64,000 nt of DNA, from contig JAVYIG010006409.1 in NCBI GenBank assembly GCA_035222895.1, positions 54,465-118,464 on the forward strand, read 5' to 3'. The notes beneath the pieces are model-generated. The model searched no databases. It was not told where the DNA came from and saw only the letters and a list, made by a program, of their open reading frames with translations. This stretch comes from Strongylocentrotus droebachiensis (taxonomy: Eukaryota > Echinodermata > Echinoidea > Camarodonta > Strongylocentrotidae). Positions 25,749-37,221 of this stretch are shown here, in pieces. Within the stretch, counting starts at the first letter, position 1. Each line of letters starts with the position of its first letter. The position numbers were made by a program, and so were the translations under genes.

Positions 25749-26533
25749 GGTTGTTTATTCTCATCGTCTAAGTACAAAGTTCTCTTCATCATGTGTACAC
25801 AGGTATAATTGAATAAGATAAAAACAAATGGGGAAAATATAGTTTGGTAGGACAAAAGAGAAGAAAATTAGTTTGTTTTCAGGTGAGACCACTGTACCTC
25901 ATAAATAGGTGACTGTAGAACCTCCAAACCTACCGTAATTAGAAATACTCTCGTCTTTTAATTATGTGTTCAAATTTATTGATGAAGATCCTTGAACATT
26001 TTCACATTTTACATTTGGCTAAATGTCAACTCAATTTTAATTGCATCTTTTACTGCATTCAGCCCTCATTTTTTTCTGACAATTTTACAATGTTGCTGCC
26101 CCCGCCGTGGAAATGAATTCTTGTCAATATCTGGTGGGCGATGCTCCATCACGACTCTAGAAGAAGACATTCAAAGGATCCTTTTCCAGTTCTCATAAAT
26201 TGCTGATGATAAAATAGTACTGTGGTGGCACTGCATCCCACGCAAGTACTTCATTTGAAAGTTCAACAACATTAAACTAAAACAACTAGTGGGAGTCTGT
26301 TCATCTGATGCTTGTAGTCTAATGTGCAGACCTCTTAAAAGAGCACAAACAGCCGTTCACTGTCACCATGGTTATAGTAACTATATCATAAGCTAAACAA
26401 CAAAAGTGCCACGGTCTTACTTGTGATCTATGCTAGCATCAAAGTTTAAAAAATAAAAATAAACAAATAGTTTGGCCTTGGATGACACCATTTAAATGAC
26501 AAATACGGGAAATGACTACCGGTACTTTACCAA

Positions 26534-26816
26534 AACATACAGGAACCAGATTAGTACTTCTGTTCAAAAAGTAACAATATGATGAATCTCTATATATTGC
26601 TGTATCAATGCACTTTTATTTTCAGCTAAAAAAAGTGAATACATCCTATGAAGTACAATTCTAATGCAGAACATACAGGAACCAGATCATAGTACTTCTG
26701 ATAAAGTAACAATCAATTTTAACAATATGATGAATTTCTACATTTTGCTGTATCAATGCACTTTTATTTTCCGCTAAAAAGTACATATATACATCCTATG
26801 AAATGCAATTCTAATG
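26534..26816. repeat. Two-unit tandem duplication (~136 bp unit)
   Basis: Both units contain AACATACAGGAACCAGAT, AACAATATGATGAAT, TTGCTGTATCAATGCACTTT and ACATCCTATGAA in the same order. Small insertions such as CAATCAATTTT in the second unit show divergence since duplication. Confidence 0.82.
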
Positions 26817-27445
26817 GTACGAGCTTGATGTTCTATTCTATCAGCATCCTATCACAAAATATACAGAAAATGGATTGAAAACTAATTAATTATTAAAATC
26901 TAAGTGTGGTCATGGGTTATGTTTATCTCTCGTTTCTTAAAATAGGCCCTGTACAAAAGAAGACAAATCACCCAATCCTTACTTTGTTCTATTGAATTAC
27001 CTTTTGCTCCATTCTTTTCATGAAAGGACCTATATAATCACCTGTTGTCCTCTTGGCTTACGATCTCAATGGAAATGCTATTGGCACCCATTTAAGAGTC
27101 AATAGAGGATAACAAAAACACTGGAGAATTGAGGGGGTCCGAAGAATAATGGTGATGACGATGCTCTTTTGTGAATGCTTTCTAGAGCAAGAATACACCT
27201 GTACAGTGTAAACTAAAGGCTCATGGTTCTTTCTTTTGATCAGTTAAAGTGGCTTGAGATAATGAGGTGATTATGCCCATTGCATCACTGGTCAATCCTC
27301 CAAGCATGGAGCTCCTAATGTTAGTTGCTTCATGCTTAAACTGCTATACCATTAACAACTTTCATTACAAAAAAAAAATCAATCTTTTTTAGGCAATTTA
27401 ACTAGCCAGTCTAGCCTTGTTCATCACCTATTGAATGACCATACA

Positions 27446-27593
27446 GGGCCTGGTTTCATCAAACTTGTTACCAATACCAAATGCTAAATTTCTATGACAA
27501 ATCTGCTCTTAGCCAATCAAATGCCACTATCTCAGTAGCTTGTAACAGTTATTGTAACATTTTATCGATAACAAGTCTTGTGAAACAGGGCCC
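27446..27593. mobile_element. GGGCCC-ended foldback MITE-like element, copy 2
   Basis: It starts GGGCCTGGTTTCATCAAACT and ends AAGTCTTGTGAAACAGGGCCC. The inner segments CTTGTTACCAATACC and TTATCGATAACAAG are also partly inverted. The interior AAATGCTAAATTTCTATG and AGCCAATCAAATGC match the copy at 60404-60553 closely, so these two are one subfamily. Confidence 0.82.
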
Positions 27594-28078
27594 AGATATT
27601 ACATAATCTGAATGTGATTTCTGAGGGATATACATGGACAGCAGGGTACAGAAATTGCCCTCGAGTTGATTTCTTGAAAGTCTTTGCGATTGTGTTTATT
27701 CAATATATTTGTCAATAAATCTATAGATCCTAAATGGCTGAAGAACAACATGAGATCTCTCAAGGAAAGTGATAATCAGTTAATATGCATTTAAATGTCT
27801 GAAGAGAAATCCCTTTTTGCTTTGTTTCACATTTTTAAGAAATGGTCATGGAAATGTTTGTAGATTTCACCTGTTGAAATGACACCATTATAAAATGAAT
27901 TCAATTCGATTCAATCTCAGAAGGGTCTGATGAAACGATCCACCTCATTTCTGTCAATAAATTGAATACAAAGATTTTGCAGAACTTCCATAATTGGTTT
28001 CTTTATATAGACCCAATTCACTCTTCCTGACGATATCGCTGACATTGAGGTGAAGAAGGGGGACTTACGTCACACCCT

Positions 28079-28152
28079 CCTCACCTGGTTCGTTCTAATT
28101 ACTTTAGGGTTTCCTTTTATCCCCCTCAAGGATTAAGCTTAATCCAGGTGAG
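28079..28152. promoter_or_regulatory. Nested palindrome with two inverted GGATTA sites
   Basis: The perfect 16-bp palindrome GGATTAAGCTTAATCC (28130-28145) contains two inverted GGATTA motifs, the core recognised by K50 homeodomain proteins such as Otx, Pitx and Goosecoid. CTCACCTGG (28079-28087) and CCAGGTGAG (28144-28152) form an outer inverted pair containing E-box/Snail-like CACCTG. The surrounding 150 bp is GC-richer than average intron. Regulatory function is inferred from motif content only. Confidence 0.35.
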
Positions 28153-29390
28153 AATCTTCAGTCATGGGGTGAAGAGAGACAGCCTGTTCACACAGTAGGA
28201 AATTCATACAAAACTTGTACAAAGAAACTGCGTGTAGAGAATCGTCACAACGTCAAATGGGTGTGGACACGAGAAAAAAAAATTATCCTTACAATGAAAT
28301 TTGTTTTAAAGAGGTCAGTTGACACATGTTAAGTGTCAGCTTAGCTAAAAGGAGGTCAAACATCAAAGTATGCTCATGATAAGCCCGTGGAGTTATGAAG
28401 GTTTTGATACATTTGGTGTATGATATGCATTCACACTACAAGTGAACCCGGATTAATTAATTGGGTCTGCATTCCAAAGTCAAAACAATGCCCAAACATC
28501 TGTTTAGCTACACACATGAATGACGTTTCATTACCAGTATATAACATTCACACTAGAAAAAATATCAATAACTAGATATGGTTTTTTGTAAACTATACAA
28601 TGAATTTTGAAAGTCTGAAGGGGGAAGAGGGAAAGAGGGTCAGCACAGGTGATCAAGTGCATTGGAGGGGTGCAATGTTTATCGACACCGGGGTGTCAAA
28701 TGAGGAGGGCTTATCTTGTGAGGAGGTCCTCTTTCCCTTGAAATTGACAAGGGCTGCGTTTCCTGAGTGATACAACTCCCACATTGCTACTTCATTCAAA
28801 TAGGTTTTCTTTATGGTGAAAGGTTACTGGAACACATTGCAGATGGACATATTTGTATTAAGGTTAGCTTTGTTATTGGTGGGGGATACTTGGAAGCCTG
28901 TTAACTTGTGCATGTCAGTGTTCTGTTGCTGTCATTTATGCTAATTAGCTCTCTACTGTAGATACTTTTACAACCACAGTTTACCACACGCACACTGTTA
29001 TAAAAGAACGACTGTTTAGAACCACACCGTAATTAACACAATGACTCACATACTATAAAAACCAGATATTTTCATGATTTTTTCACAAGTGGTCGAGATT
29101 AACGAAAAGTTTCATGTAATAAAATTAATAATTTCTCATTTACCGTAACATTAAGTTTTTAAAACTCTGGAAAACGTTCTACAAAGATGGACGAAGTTAA
29201 CTCCATCCAGGGAGTTGACAGGACAGTTTCTGGTTTTAAATCATTAATCCACTTCATTGATTAATCGGTATCCAAAGATTTTGTATCATTTGACAGAAGA
29301 TGTTATATTCGATAACTCTCAACGTCTGATGACAATCCATCAGATTCTGTAGGCACCGTTTTTCAATAGTACCATGGGAAGATGCATCGA

Positions 29391-29450
29391 CGATGGCTCA
29401 GTGGTAGAGCAGGGTCTCGTAACCGAGAGGTCCTGGGTTCCAAACCAAGT
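29391..29450 (+). repeat. tRNA-like sequence (SINE head or tRNA pseudogene)
   Basis: It has a good A box (TGGCTCAGTGGTAGAGC) and B box (GGTTCCAAACC). The anticodon region GTCTCGTAACCGAGAG folds into a short hairpin with a 4-nt loop, not a 5-bp stem with a 7-nt loop, and no 3' acceptor strand pairs well. This is therefore a degenerate tRNA or SINE head, not a working tRNA gene. Confidence 0.6.
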
Positions 29451-29568
29451 CAATGCGCTTGTGCCTTTTGGTAGGGTATCAATCCTCATTACCAAGTCCT
29501 TCGGAGAGGACTAAAAAGCCATCGGTCCCCTGGTTGCTTAATTACAAGCATATCATATACATGCTTTC

Positions 29569-29633
29569 TTGGTGGGACTTAAACCCCATAACTTGTGATC
29601 TGCAGTCGGGTGACTTATCCACTAGACCACAAC
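29569..29633 (-). repeat. tRNA-like sequence in opposite orientation
   Basis: On the minus strand it reads GTTGTGGTCTAGTGGATAAG (A-box region), then CTGCAGA in the anticodon-loop position (GCA, Cys-like), then GGGGTTTAAGTCCCACC (B-box arm). The anticodon stem pairs poorly, so it is likely a tRNA-derived repeat. Together with 29391-29450 it forms a convergent tRNA-like pair about 120 bp apart. Confidence 0.55.
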
Positions 29634-29782
29634 ACCTTTACCATAATCAATCATGAACCATCAAAATTTCAAAATAAAGGGATATATTTCAAGAATGAAA
29701 TTATCTGTAATATTCTAATATTGACATTGGATGTACATCCATTGAACTCTCGACGGATGCATCAAACATCAAGACAACTCAC

Positions 29783-29864
29783 CTCGTTACTGAATCCAGC
29801 AAATCCTGGTCCAAAAAATCATGGTCTTTCTGCACTAGCTCCAAATCTATTGGGTACCGTCCTT
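29783..29864 (-). CDS. DLC1: DLC-family RhoGAP, coding exon B (second half of SAM domain)
   Basis: This 82-nt exon encodes G-R-Y-P-I-D-L-E-L-V-Q-K-D-H-D-F-L-D-Q-D followed by LLDSVT and a split Arg. It aligns with the DLC1/STARD13 SAM segment FPIDISLVKREHDFLDRDAI (from memory), including the diagnostic HDFLD core. The acceptor is TTTTTGTACAG before 29864 and the donor is CGAG|GTGAGT at 29782. Entry phase 1 matches exon A. The exon ends with two bases (AG) completed by the G of exon C. It sits about 150 bp from a tRNA-like repeat (29569-29633) in the adjoining intron. There is no sign of decay: the frame is open and both splice sites are strong. Confidence 0.94.
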
Positions 29865-30894
29865 CTGTACAAAAATAAAAGACATCAACAAATAATTGAA
29901 TGAGGGGATTAATTACAAGTAATATGGATAAAGGAAAGTGATAACCTCTTAACAAATCATACAAGGAGGAGAAATGGAATGCACTATTTCAACAGGGCTC
30001 TTAAAGAAATCCCACAAAGATATTGGAGAAAAACCTGGCCCCCAAACAGCAAAAAAATATGTTTACCTCAAGTAACAGACCAAAAAGAAGCTCTATAGAA
30101 CAATTTTGTCTCATTGCCATCCTGGTATCAAAGAGAGGGAGGGGGTGTTACTGTTTTATGCCATAAGAGGTATTATTACTGGTGAGAGGACACCTCCCCT
30201 ACCCCCCCCCCCCCCATTAACAAAAAAAATCCTGTCTTCAAATTTTGAATGTTCTACTCTTGATTGCAAATCCCCTAAATTGATGATTTTTCATTTTCCT
30301 GGTTGATCACCCCCCCCTTCAAAAATGGTTTATCAACACCCCCATTGGACTTGATAAACTAGAAGTCTAAAAACCAAGCTTTGATAGGGAGTACAGTTTG
30401 TGATAAAACACATTTATTTACATACAAAGTAATGAAATTCTTGATAAAAATGCAAAACATTTCCAACACTGGTCATTCAAACAACATAATAACTTAAGAT
30501 TATTATGAAAATAAGGGGGGGGGGGAATAAGACAGACATTTCAGAGGTATAACATCATCATTCCTGTTTCTTTTCAACAGCTTTAACTAAGATTTAAACT
30601 ACTGGATCAGAATGTGGCCATTTGAAGGAGAAAACAAAAATCATTGATCAATTTATAAGTTCATCTTTGACCTCTTGCTCTCTAGTATTTGTGACTGCAT
30701 ACCTAAGTTATTTTTTTGCAAAAATACCTGTACCTGTGCGACCAGAATTATGAAAAATTGCAAGCAGGGGGTCAAACAAACTTGTTCTGTATCCCCTATT
30801 ATCATGATCAAAAGAATAACTGAAATATACCATAATTTGTGCTTAGCAAGGGGTATGATCTATTTTTGGCACACCTTTAAATATTTCTGTCAGT

Positions 30895-30917
30895 GGGGGG
30901 GGGGGGGGGGGGGGGGG
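30895..30917 (+). repeat. 23-nt poly(G) run
   Basis: This is the longest of about 18 G or C homopolymers in the window. On the minus-strand transcript it would be poly(C). Length is prone to sequencing or assembly error. Confidence 0.9.
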
Positions 30918-32888
30918 TCAAGGATATATGGATTCTATTTTTATGGTAATACCTGAAACTTAGACCAATAAATTAGATTTTATGACTGAGTTATGATGAA
31001 AGAGCTAGACAATCTACATGTATGAAGGAGCAGAAAAAAAGAGACGATTTGAAGGAGATTAAATAAGGAACAAATGCACAAGTTTTAAGACAAGTATATT
31101 AATTTGTTTTTGTTTTTGCTTGCCTGCTTTAAAAAAAATCTGTATCTGATCTGTTTTACATTTGATGTACCCTGATATACTGCTTTTCAATCAATAAAGA
31201 GAGGAAATAGTTCATCTTTTAAATCATAAATATTCAGTGAAAGTTGAGAAACAAAACCAACATCTCAAGAATACCATGTCAGATGAATGAAAGACTAACA
31301 TGTTTATTGGTTTTATTTCTATCCTTCAATTTTTCTTCTATGGTGATTGAAATTAAAATCAAATTATCACTTGTCCTAACTTGTATGTTGCATTGAACAG
31401 ACTAATGAGACTATCATTATTTTCATGATATACAGTAATGCTGTTTGCTGCCCTCTACAGATCTCATTCATATTGCCATATACTAGGTTGTCAAATATGA
31501 TTACTTTATGTTAGTTTATCTCTCCAATCACAATCATGTCAGACATTAGAACATAGAAACAGATTTGATAGGATTGACCTAGAGTATGACTTTCATATGA
31601 CTCAAACAAGTTCAAACATTTAAAATCTAACAAATAGTACAGCAATAAACTACTTGTAAAATAATGCAAACAAAAAAGTGTTTAAAAAAATATACTTGTA
31701 TGTAATATTAATCAGGAATATAATATGACGAAAGGACAATTTTTTTTTAAGGGGGGGGGGGGGGGTCGGGCTTGCTCAACAGAAATCACACTTTTACTGC
31801 ACAAATACTGTAATTACACTGCACTATAATCTACAAGGATAAAAGTAGAATTGTGTTTTGTATTAATACTAGAGTTTCTCTAAAATAGTATGATATCTCA
31901 TGTAAGATCTCCTTTTCACATTGTCAAACATATTTTGGACAAGATTGCAGTCATTGTATCCAGGGGTGATACAAGTACATTGTACATTCATAAGGTAATG
32001 AACTGTCGAGGCTACATGTACATACCAATATAAAATCACTAGCCATGTATTAATAGTGCCTCCCAGGCACTCCAGGCTCACAATAAATCATTCCATAATG
32101 CTAATGATCACCCTACTATAGAAACCCCCCTCCATTGCCATTTAAAAAGGAATAAATCTGACATAAAACGCATATTTCCAGACAAATCACCCGTGAAATA
32201 TCTTTATAACGAATTTCATTGATACAGGGGATAGCTAGCGCAGTGACATGGAGAAAGAGATATGTGCATTTTTCATAACAATATATTCTATTTGCCAAAC
32301 TAACAGGCACAAAGCACAGCTACCGTGATTGAAAAGTATATCTGGTATTGATGAACTTCCATATGAATGGGAGAAAAAGAGACCAGCAATAATAGTTACC
32401 AAACGTTTGGAGCTTTTTCAGGAGAGTATGGATTGATAAATGTGCACTTTTATTTGATGTCTGGGACTGCCGATGGGGTTTTTGCATTCTTTCTAACCTT
32501 AAAAATTCAATTCAGACATTTTTGCATGAAGCAAACCAAGTGGCTCAGGTAGCATTTCCTCAATCTGAAAACTGTGTTTAACACACACCTATAACTGTTC
32601 AGACTATGAATTTTCAGATGAATTACTTATAATCATTTATGACTACTGTGCACAACACACATTTACTTTCAAAACAATCACATCTATTTCCACAAAATCA
32701 ACTCTATTGCAATTTCAAACTGTTTTGTATGTCCCATAGAAATCCTGGTAGGATTACGTAATACGTCCTTCAGAATGTTTGCACATTTCACTTGGTGACG
32801 CACAAGGCTATTGAAATGGTCTTAATTTGACTTTTCCATAGTAATTGCAATCATGCTCCTCATTCTGAATGTTAATTTTTGGATGAAC

Positions 32889-33295
32889 TTAAAGGTAAAG
32901 ACCAGTTTTGGAAATGCCCCAATTTCAAAAAATGAAATGGAAGCTCTTATTACCAATCATGTGAGAGAATATGTTTTGACTAATACATGATGATAACAAT
33001 TTTGCCCGGAAACCGCCTACTAATTGATATATTTGGTAAATTAGTTAATCTATTGGTGTGTGAGAGATAAACGCACGTGTCGTGCACGTGTGCGTAGTCC
33101 CATATACATCTTTCTGTGTACAGTGCTTGTAACTTTACGAAGACTGGGCCAAATTTCTTATGATGTTGAGGATTCTAGAATGTTGCAGTACACATCAATA
33201 CTTTAATATGCTAGATGATCAACCTTTTCTGATCGATTCCACAACGTTTCTTTCACAATGCAATCGCATGACCATAACTGGTCTTTATCTTCAAA
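32889..33295. mobile_element. Foldback MITE with TTAAAGGTAAAGACCAGT ends (~407 bp)
   Basis: The left end TTAAAGGTAAAGACCAGTTT is mirrored by AACTGGTCTTTATCTTCAA at the right end. The centre (33066-33095) holds GATAAACGC followed by two CACGTG E-boxes. The interior is otherwise AT-rich and non-coding. Its end sequence TTAAAGG resembles the elements at 21623-22402 and 37026-37221, but the bodies differ. Confidence 0.75.
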
Positions 33296-33504
33296 TGAAT
33301 ACATGTACATCCATTTTTGAAAAGTTATTTCTGCTCATAAACTTGTGTATACATTGTACATGCACTTGGGGTAAACTAAAGTTTTATTTTGTTTTAATTA
33401 TTTTAGGCCAAACTAGGCCCAAACAGAATTATTAACCAAACTTGTTCATGAGAATAATATTTTGGACCATTTTAGAGATCATTTACCAACTGAAGAGCAC
33501 TTAC

Positions 33505-33576
33505 CTTCAAACATTTGCGCATACTGTGGGAAGCCTGTTGCTCTGAGCCATTGGCATGTATCTGCAGCCTCAATTT
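33505..33576 (-). CDS. DLC1: DLC-family RhoGAP, coding exon A (first half of SAM domain)
   Basis: This 72-nt internal exon reads, after two bases of a split codon, I-E-A-A-D-T-C-Q-W-L-R-A-T-G-F-P-Q-Y-A-Q and then MFE. It closely matches the start of the SAM domain of human DLC1 and STARD13 (IEAKEACDWLRAAGFPQYAQLYE, from memory). The acceptor is a pyrimidine-rich tract ending in CTACAG before 33576, and the donor is GAAG|GTAAGT at 33504. The exon enters in phase 1 and leaves in phase 1; its last G joins AA of the next exon to make Glu. DLC proteins are cytosolic and focal-adhesion RhoGAPs that inactivate RhoA/CDC42; the SAM domain is a protein-interaction and autoinhibitory module. The upstream exon supplying the first base of the split codon was not found. 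The vertebrate genes were duplicated from one ancestor, so this is equally an orthologue of STARD13 and STARD8. Confidence 0.93.
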
Positions 33577-33779
33577 CTGTAGCAAGACACAAAGAAAAAT
33601 AAGTAAAATTAAGAAGAAGATCAAGAACAAATTACAACAGTTGAACAGATAATTCATTGATTTCAAGTCTAAATATTCAACGAACAAGAACAAATTTCCC
33701 AATCTTATCTGTGAACGTTAGCTGAAAAAAATGATGACAATACATGATTTTGGGGTTAATGAATGAACTGTTGTTTATT

Positions 33780-34166
33780 ATCCTTTGCAAAATATTCAAT
33801 GAAAATCATAATATAAAACGAATGTTTATTGGGAGGCCAAGACGTACTGAAGACAATGTAGTTCACATGATTGAGTAAATACAGAGGATTGAATAAAATG
33901 TCAGTATTTATTCAATCACAGAATAAATACTGAGAAAGAAGAGTCGACAGGGAGCAAGAACATACTTCAAATTAGCTAATCCTTTGCAAAATATTCAATG
34001 AAAATCATATAAAACGATTGTCTATTAGGGACATACTGAAGACAATCTAGTTCACATGATTGAACAAATACAGAGGATTGAATAAAATGTCAGTATTTAT
34101 TCAATGAATCACTGAATAAATAATGAGAAAGAAGAGTCGACAGGCAACACACTTCAAAGTAGCTAG
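33780..34166. repeat. Two-unit tandem duplication (~199 bp unit)
   Basis: Each unit starts TCCTTTGCAAAATATTCAAT and continues through AGTTCACATGATTGA, ACAGAGGATTGAATAAAATG, TCAGTATTTATTCAAT and GAAGAGTCGACAGG. The units differ by small indels. The duplication lies about 200 bp upstream of exon A on the minus strand. Confidence 0.88.
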
Positions 34167-37025
34167 CCTTTTTAATCTCTATTGCTAATGTGATTCCCAA
34201 AGACCTTCACTGTATACACAATTATGCAGACAGGTTATTGAATGACAATTTTTACCTCTTATTTTAAAATTGACCAGCCTTCGATTCAGTCCTGTTGGAC
34301 ATTTGAGGAGCGCAGCTTCAAGAAAGAGAGCCACTCGACTGGGCTCATGTCCTTCAGTGAAGAGAGCCATCACAAAGTCTCACAAACTTCTCAAGCTTTT
34401 AGAGAATACATTCAAAGAAAAACAACCACTATTTATCTTTCTCCCCCAAAAGGAGTAAATATTCCTTCAGTTCTTGAGAGACTTCTCTGTCTTCAAGCAT
34501 CACTTATTCCTAAAAATAGTCCTTTGCTTTCAAAACTTTCTTTGCTCGCAGGCCACTAGAGTGAAGCTAAATAGGGGCTTGTCTTCTGCTGTGTTGACAT
34601 GATATCCGAACGGATGAAAGAAACATTTGAGACCATGCATAGAAATAGACGTCCTTCTCTGTTTTGTTCGCTTCGTTTTACGATGCACATCTTAAGCAAT
34701 ATCTCCTCTAAATGGCCTTATGTCCACTGGAGGCCATCTTTTAGAATGAGGATGATTATTCAAATGAATTACACTAGAATCTACTGCCCTGCTTTAGACC
34801 GTGCACTTTGTTAGTTAGAAATCTGGCCAGTCACAACAGGGAATATTTTAATAGTTCAAAGAGCTGAAAAATGAATCAGAAATGCTTTAAATCCTGTACA
34901 AAATGTATTTGCTGGTATTTAAAGAGCTAGTCCATGCATATAGTCACATACACAAGATTAAAAAACGTCAGCCAAGGAACAATTTCCAATATAAATCCAG
35001 CGATCCAGTCACCAAGTTGGTTCAACCAAGGAACTGCATCGTCCACGCTATTTCATGCATGTTCACGCCAAACTTGAACCAAGCACGTTGCTATTACTGC
35101 AAAACGGTAAGCATCATTAGGATATTTGGGTTAGGTTGTAGAAGCAGCCACACGCTTCTCCCATCCCCCGGTCTAAGCTAAAACCGTCGCTTCCTGGCTG
35201 CTACAGTTTTAACTCTTGTAAACAGTGAGCAAGACATTAATCCTGACGGCAAACACTCCACTTCATATCTATCTTTCCTCCGTGACTATGCAGGACCAGA
35301 AACAAGACAGTATGTTGTCGATATCAGGGTCCATTTGACAGGCAGGCAACCAAAACGGTCTTATCTCGTCCCTCCCTCAACTCTGCAGTCTTCCCCTTGA
35401 AAATGGATCCTTAGCTATGGACCCATGCACATGCACTGCAGTAACTATAGCTGCAATGCAAGAATGGAACAACAAGCCTTGCTAATTAGTCCCAGAGTAA
35501 ATTAACAAACAATAGTCCTGCTTGTTGGTGCCATTGGCGAGTGAAGTAACCAGGGATATCGAGTGATCCTAGATAATTATCGTCGTCGGTCGTCACTGCC
35601 TGCAACAATGGCTCTCGGTTGGTCCGTGCAATCTCCTATTAATAACCTGGTGTATATATGGCAATGAATATTCAATGCAGCTGGAGAAATCACATGCACT
35701 TCAGTTCCTGTTATGTAATCAGAAAGCCATCAAGAGGGTCATCAAATTTTTATGACATGACCGGAGAGAGAACTTATTTCAAAGGTTCTTGGTTTCTTAC
35801 GTAGTACATGTACAAACAAGCGAGCTAGCTGAAGAGCATGGGTAGTATTGTGCCAGATTCGCGCCCATCCAGAACGGCAAAAACCGTGTCAGCTTTTATT
35901 GACTCTGACGCCAAGTACAACGTGCAATGAGAGGATATTTTGATTGCCACAAACTTCACACTATCAACAATAACCGGGGAAAAATAACAGAAAGATAAAT
36001 AATGGGAGAGCCACACATTCATGGGAAGAGAGGGAGAAAGACAGAAAGAGAGACAGGGCAATAGACCAGCCTTTAGTGTTCCGAATCGTATCATTATGAA
36101 TCACAAGGTCGGTGAACGACTAGAAATGTTATGGGTTGGAACTTGGAAGTATTAACAAAACATCTCTTTCATTATCGACCAGTTTTCCAAGCCACTCAAC
36201 AAAACTACATATAAGGGTGGGCCAGTCCCTTCTGTTCCTTTTCATTGCACAAACATGTACCACCACATTTTTGTAATGGTTGGTGGTTACTGTCAGGTCA
36301 TCACTTGATCAAGTTAAATTGGGGGGTACCAGCTCAAATGGCTAACAAGTCAGCCACAAATTTCTCATTGTCGGAAAGAAAATAGGCCATCAGATTTTAA
36401 ATTTAAGTTTTCATTTTTGTTCATCCAAAAAAGCAAGCAAACTGCCCCCACCCCTTATCCCTACAATGCTTTTTACATATATAAATCAACCTTAAAAAAA
36501 ACTAAGCTCTATTCAAATTTTCAATTACATGAATATATCTCAATAAGGTAACATTATATGATGTTCATGTGGCTACCAACAAATTCAGGTGGGGGTAAGC
36601 CACTTTACCCCCAGTTCCAGGTTGCTAACTTCCTGTCACTCTATACATTTTGAGCATTGACATGATTAATGTAGGCTTGCATTCTTCAGGTCCTGTTTCT
36701 GCCAACGTCTTGACTTAAGGGCAAAAGATGGTGCAATATCTCGCAGCTGAATGATATCTGTCAGTCATCCGCTAACCACAAGTTTGTGGGCAAACCCCAT
36801 TGCCCTTGGGTCAAGTTTGAATACATGTCAGCAGACATGACTTTTGTTTGATCAAACTTTTGCTTTGAATACCATACTTGGAAAAATTTGATTGTAAAGT
36901 CTGTAAAGGTGGCAAGGTATTTTGTCTGGTGAGAGGCAGAACTTCAGAAGGGAGGTGAACTTTTGCTCAATGAGAGGTAGCGCCTTTCTGGCTCTGAACA
37001 GATGATTTTATTCTTTAAATAAGAA

Positions 37026-37221
37026 TTTAAAGCCTGTCTGTACTAGTTTGGCCAGGAGGATTAGACCTCCCTGAAAAGTCACTGACAGGTGGCTATCTCA
37101 TCAACTCAGCTCTCAAATAACATAAGAAATAGAGGATCATGGGGGACCAGCAGTCACTGATTGGGGAAGTTTTCTATATAGAGGGAACAAGTAGCTACAA
37201 GTAGTACAGTGGGCCTTTAAA
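37026..37221. mobile_element. TTTAAA-ended dispersed repeat, copy 2
   Basis: This copy is in reverse orientation to the one at 18620-18824. It begins TTTAAAGCCTGTCTGTACTA and ends GTAGTACAGTGGGCCTTTAAA. The core TCACTGACAGGTGGCTATCT and GAGGATCATGGGGGACCA is nearly identical in all three copies, which supports one family. Confidence 0.82.

Larger units (their letters stand above)
22642..29782 (-). other. 7.1-kb intron inside the SAM domain
   Basis: The donor is GTGAGT (29782) and the acceptor ATTTGTAG (22642). Contents noted: a GC-richer island at 23187-23476, a tRNA-like repeat at 23765-23850, a small minisatellite at 25694-25748, a tandem duplication at 26534-26816, a foldback at 27446-27593, a nested palindrome at 28079-28152 and paired tRNA-like sequences at 29391-29633. 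No further DLC exon is needed, because the phases of the flanking exons already join. Confidence 0.75.
29865..33504 (-). other. 3.6-kb intron inside the SAM domain
   Basis: The donor is GTAAGTGC (33504) and the acceptor TTTTTGTACAG (29865). It contains C runs (30202-30215, 30310-30317), G runs (30515-30525, 30895-30917, 31751-31765) and the foldback at 32889-33295. No coding sequence is recognised; the flanking exon phases join directly. Confidence 0.8.

Noticed and set aside
29391..29450. Functional tRNA-Thr gene
   Set aside because: The A and B boxes are good, but the anticodon and acceptor stems do not pair.
35600..35720. TATA-like CATATATACACC on the minus strand with a downstream ATG, a possible DLC promoter
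   Set aside because: The ORF from that ATG stops after ten codons with no donor in the right phase; TATA-like words are common in AT-rich sequence.
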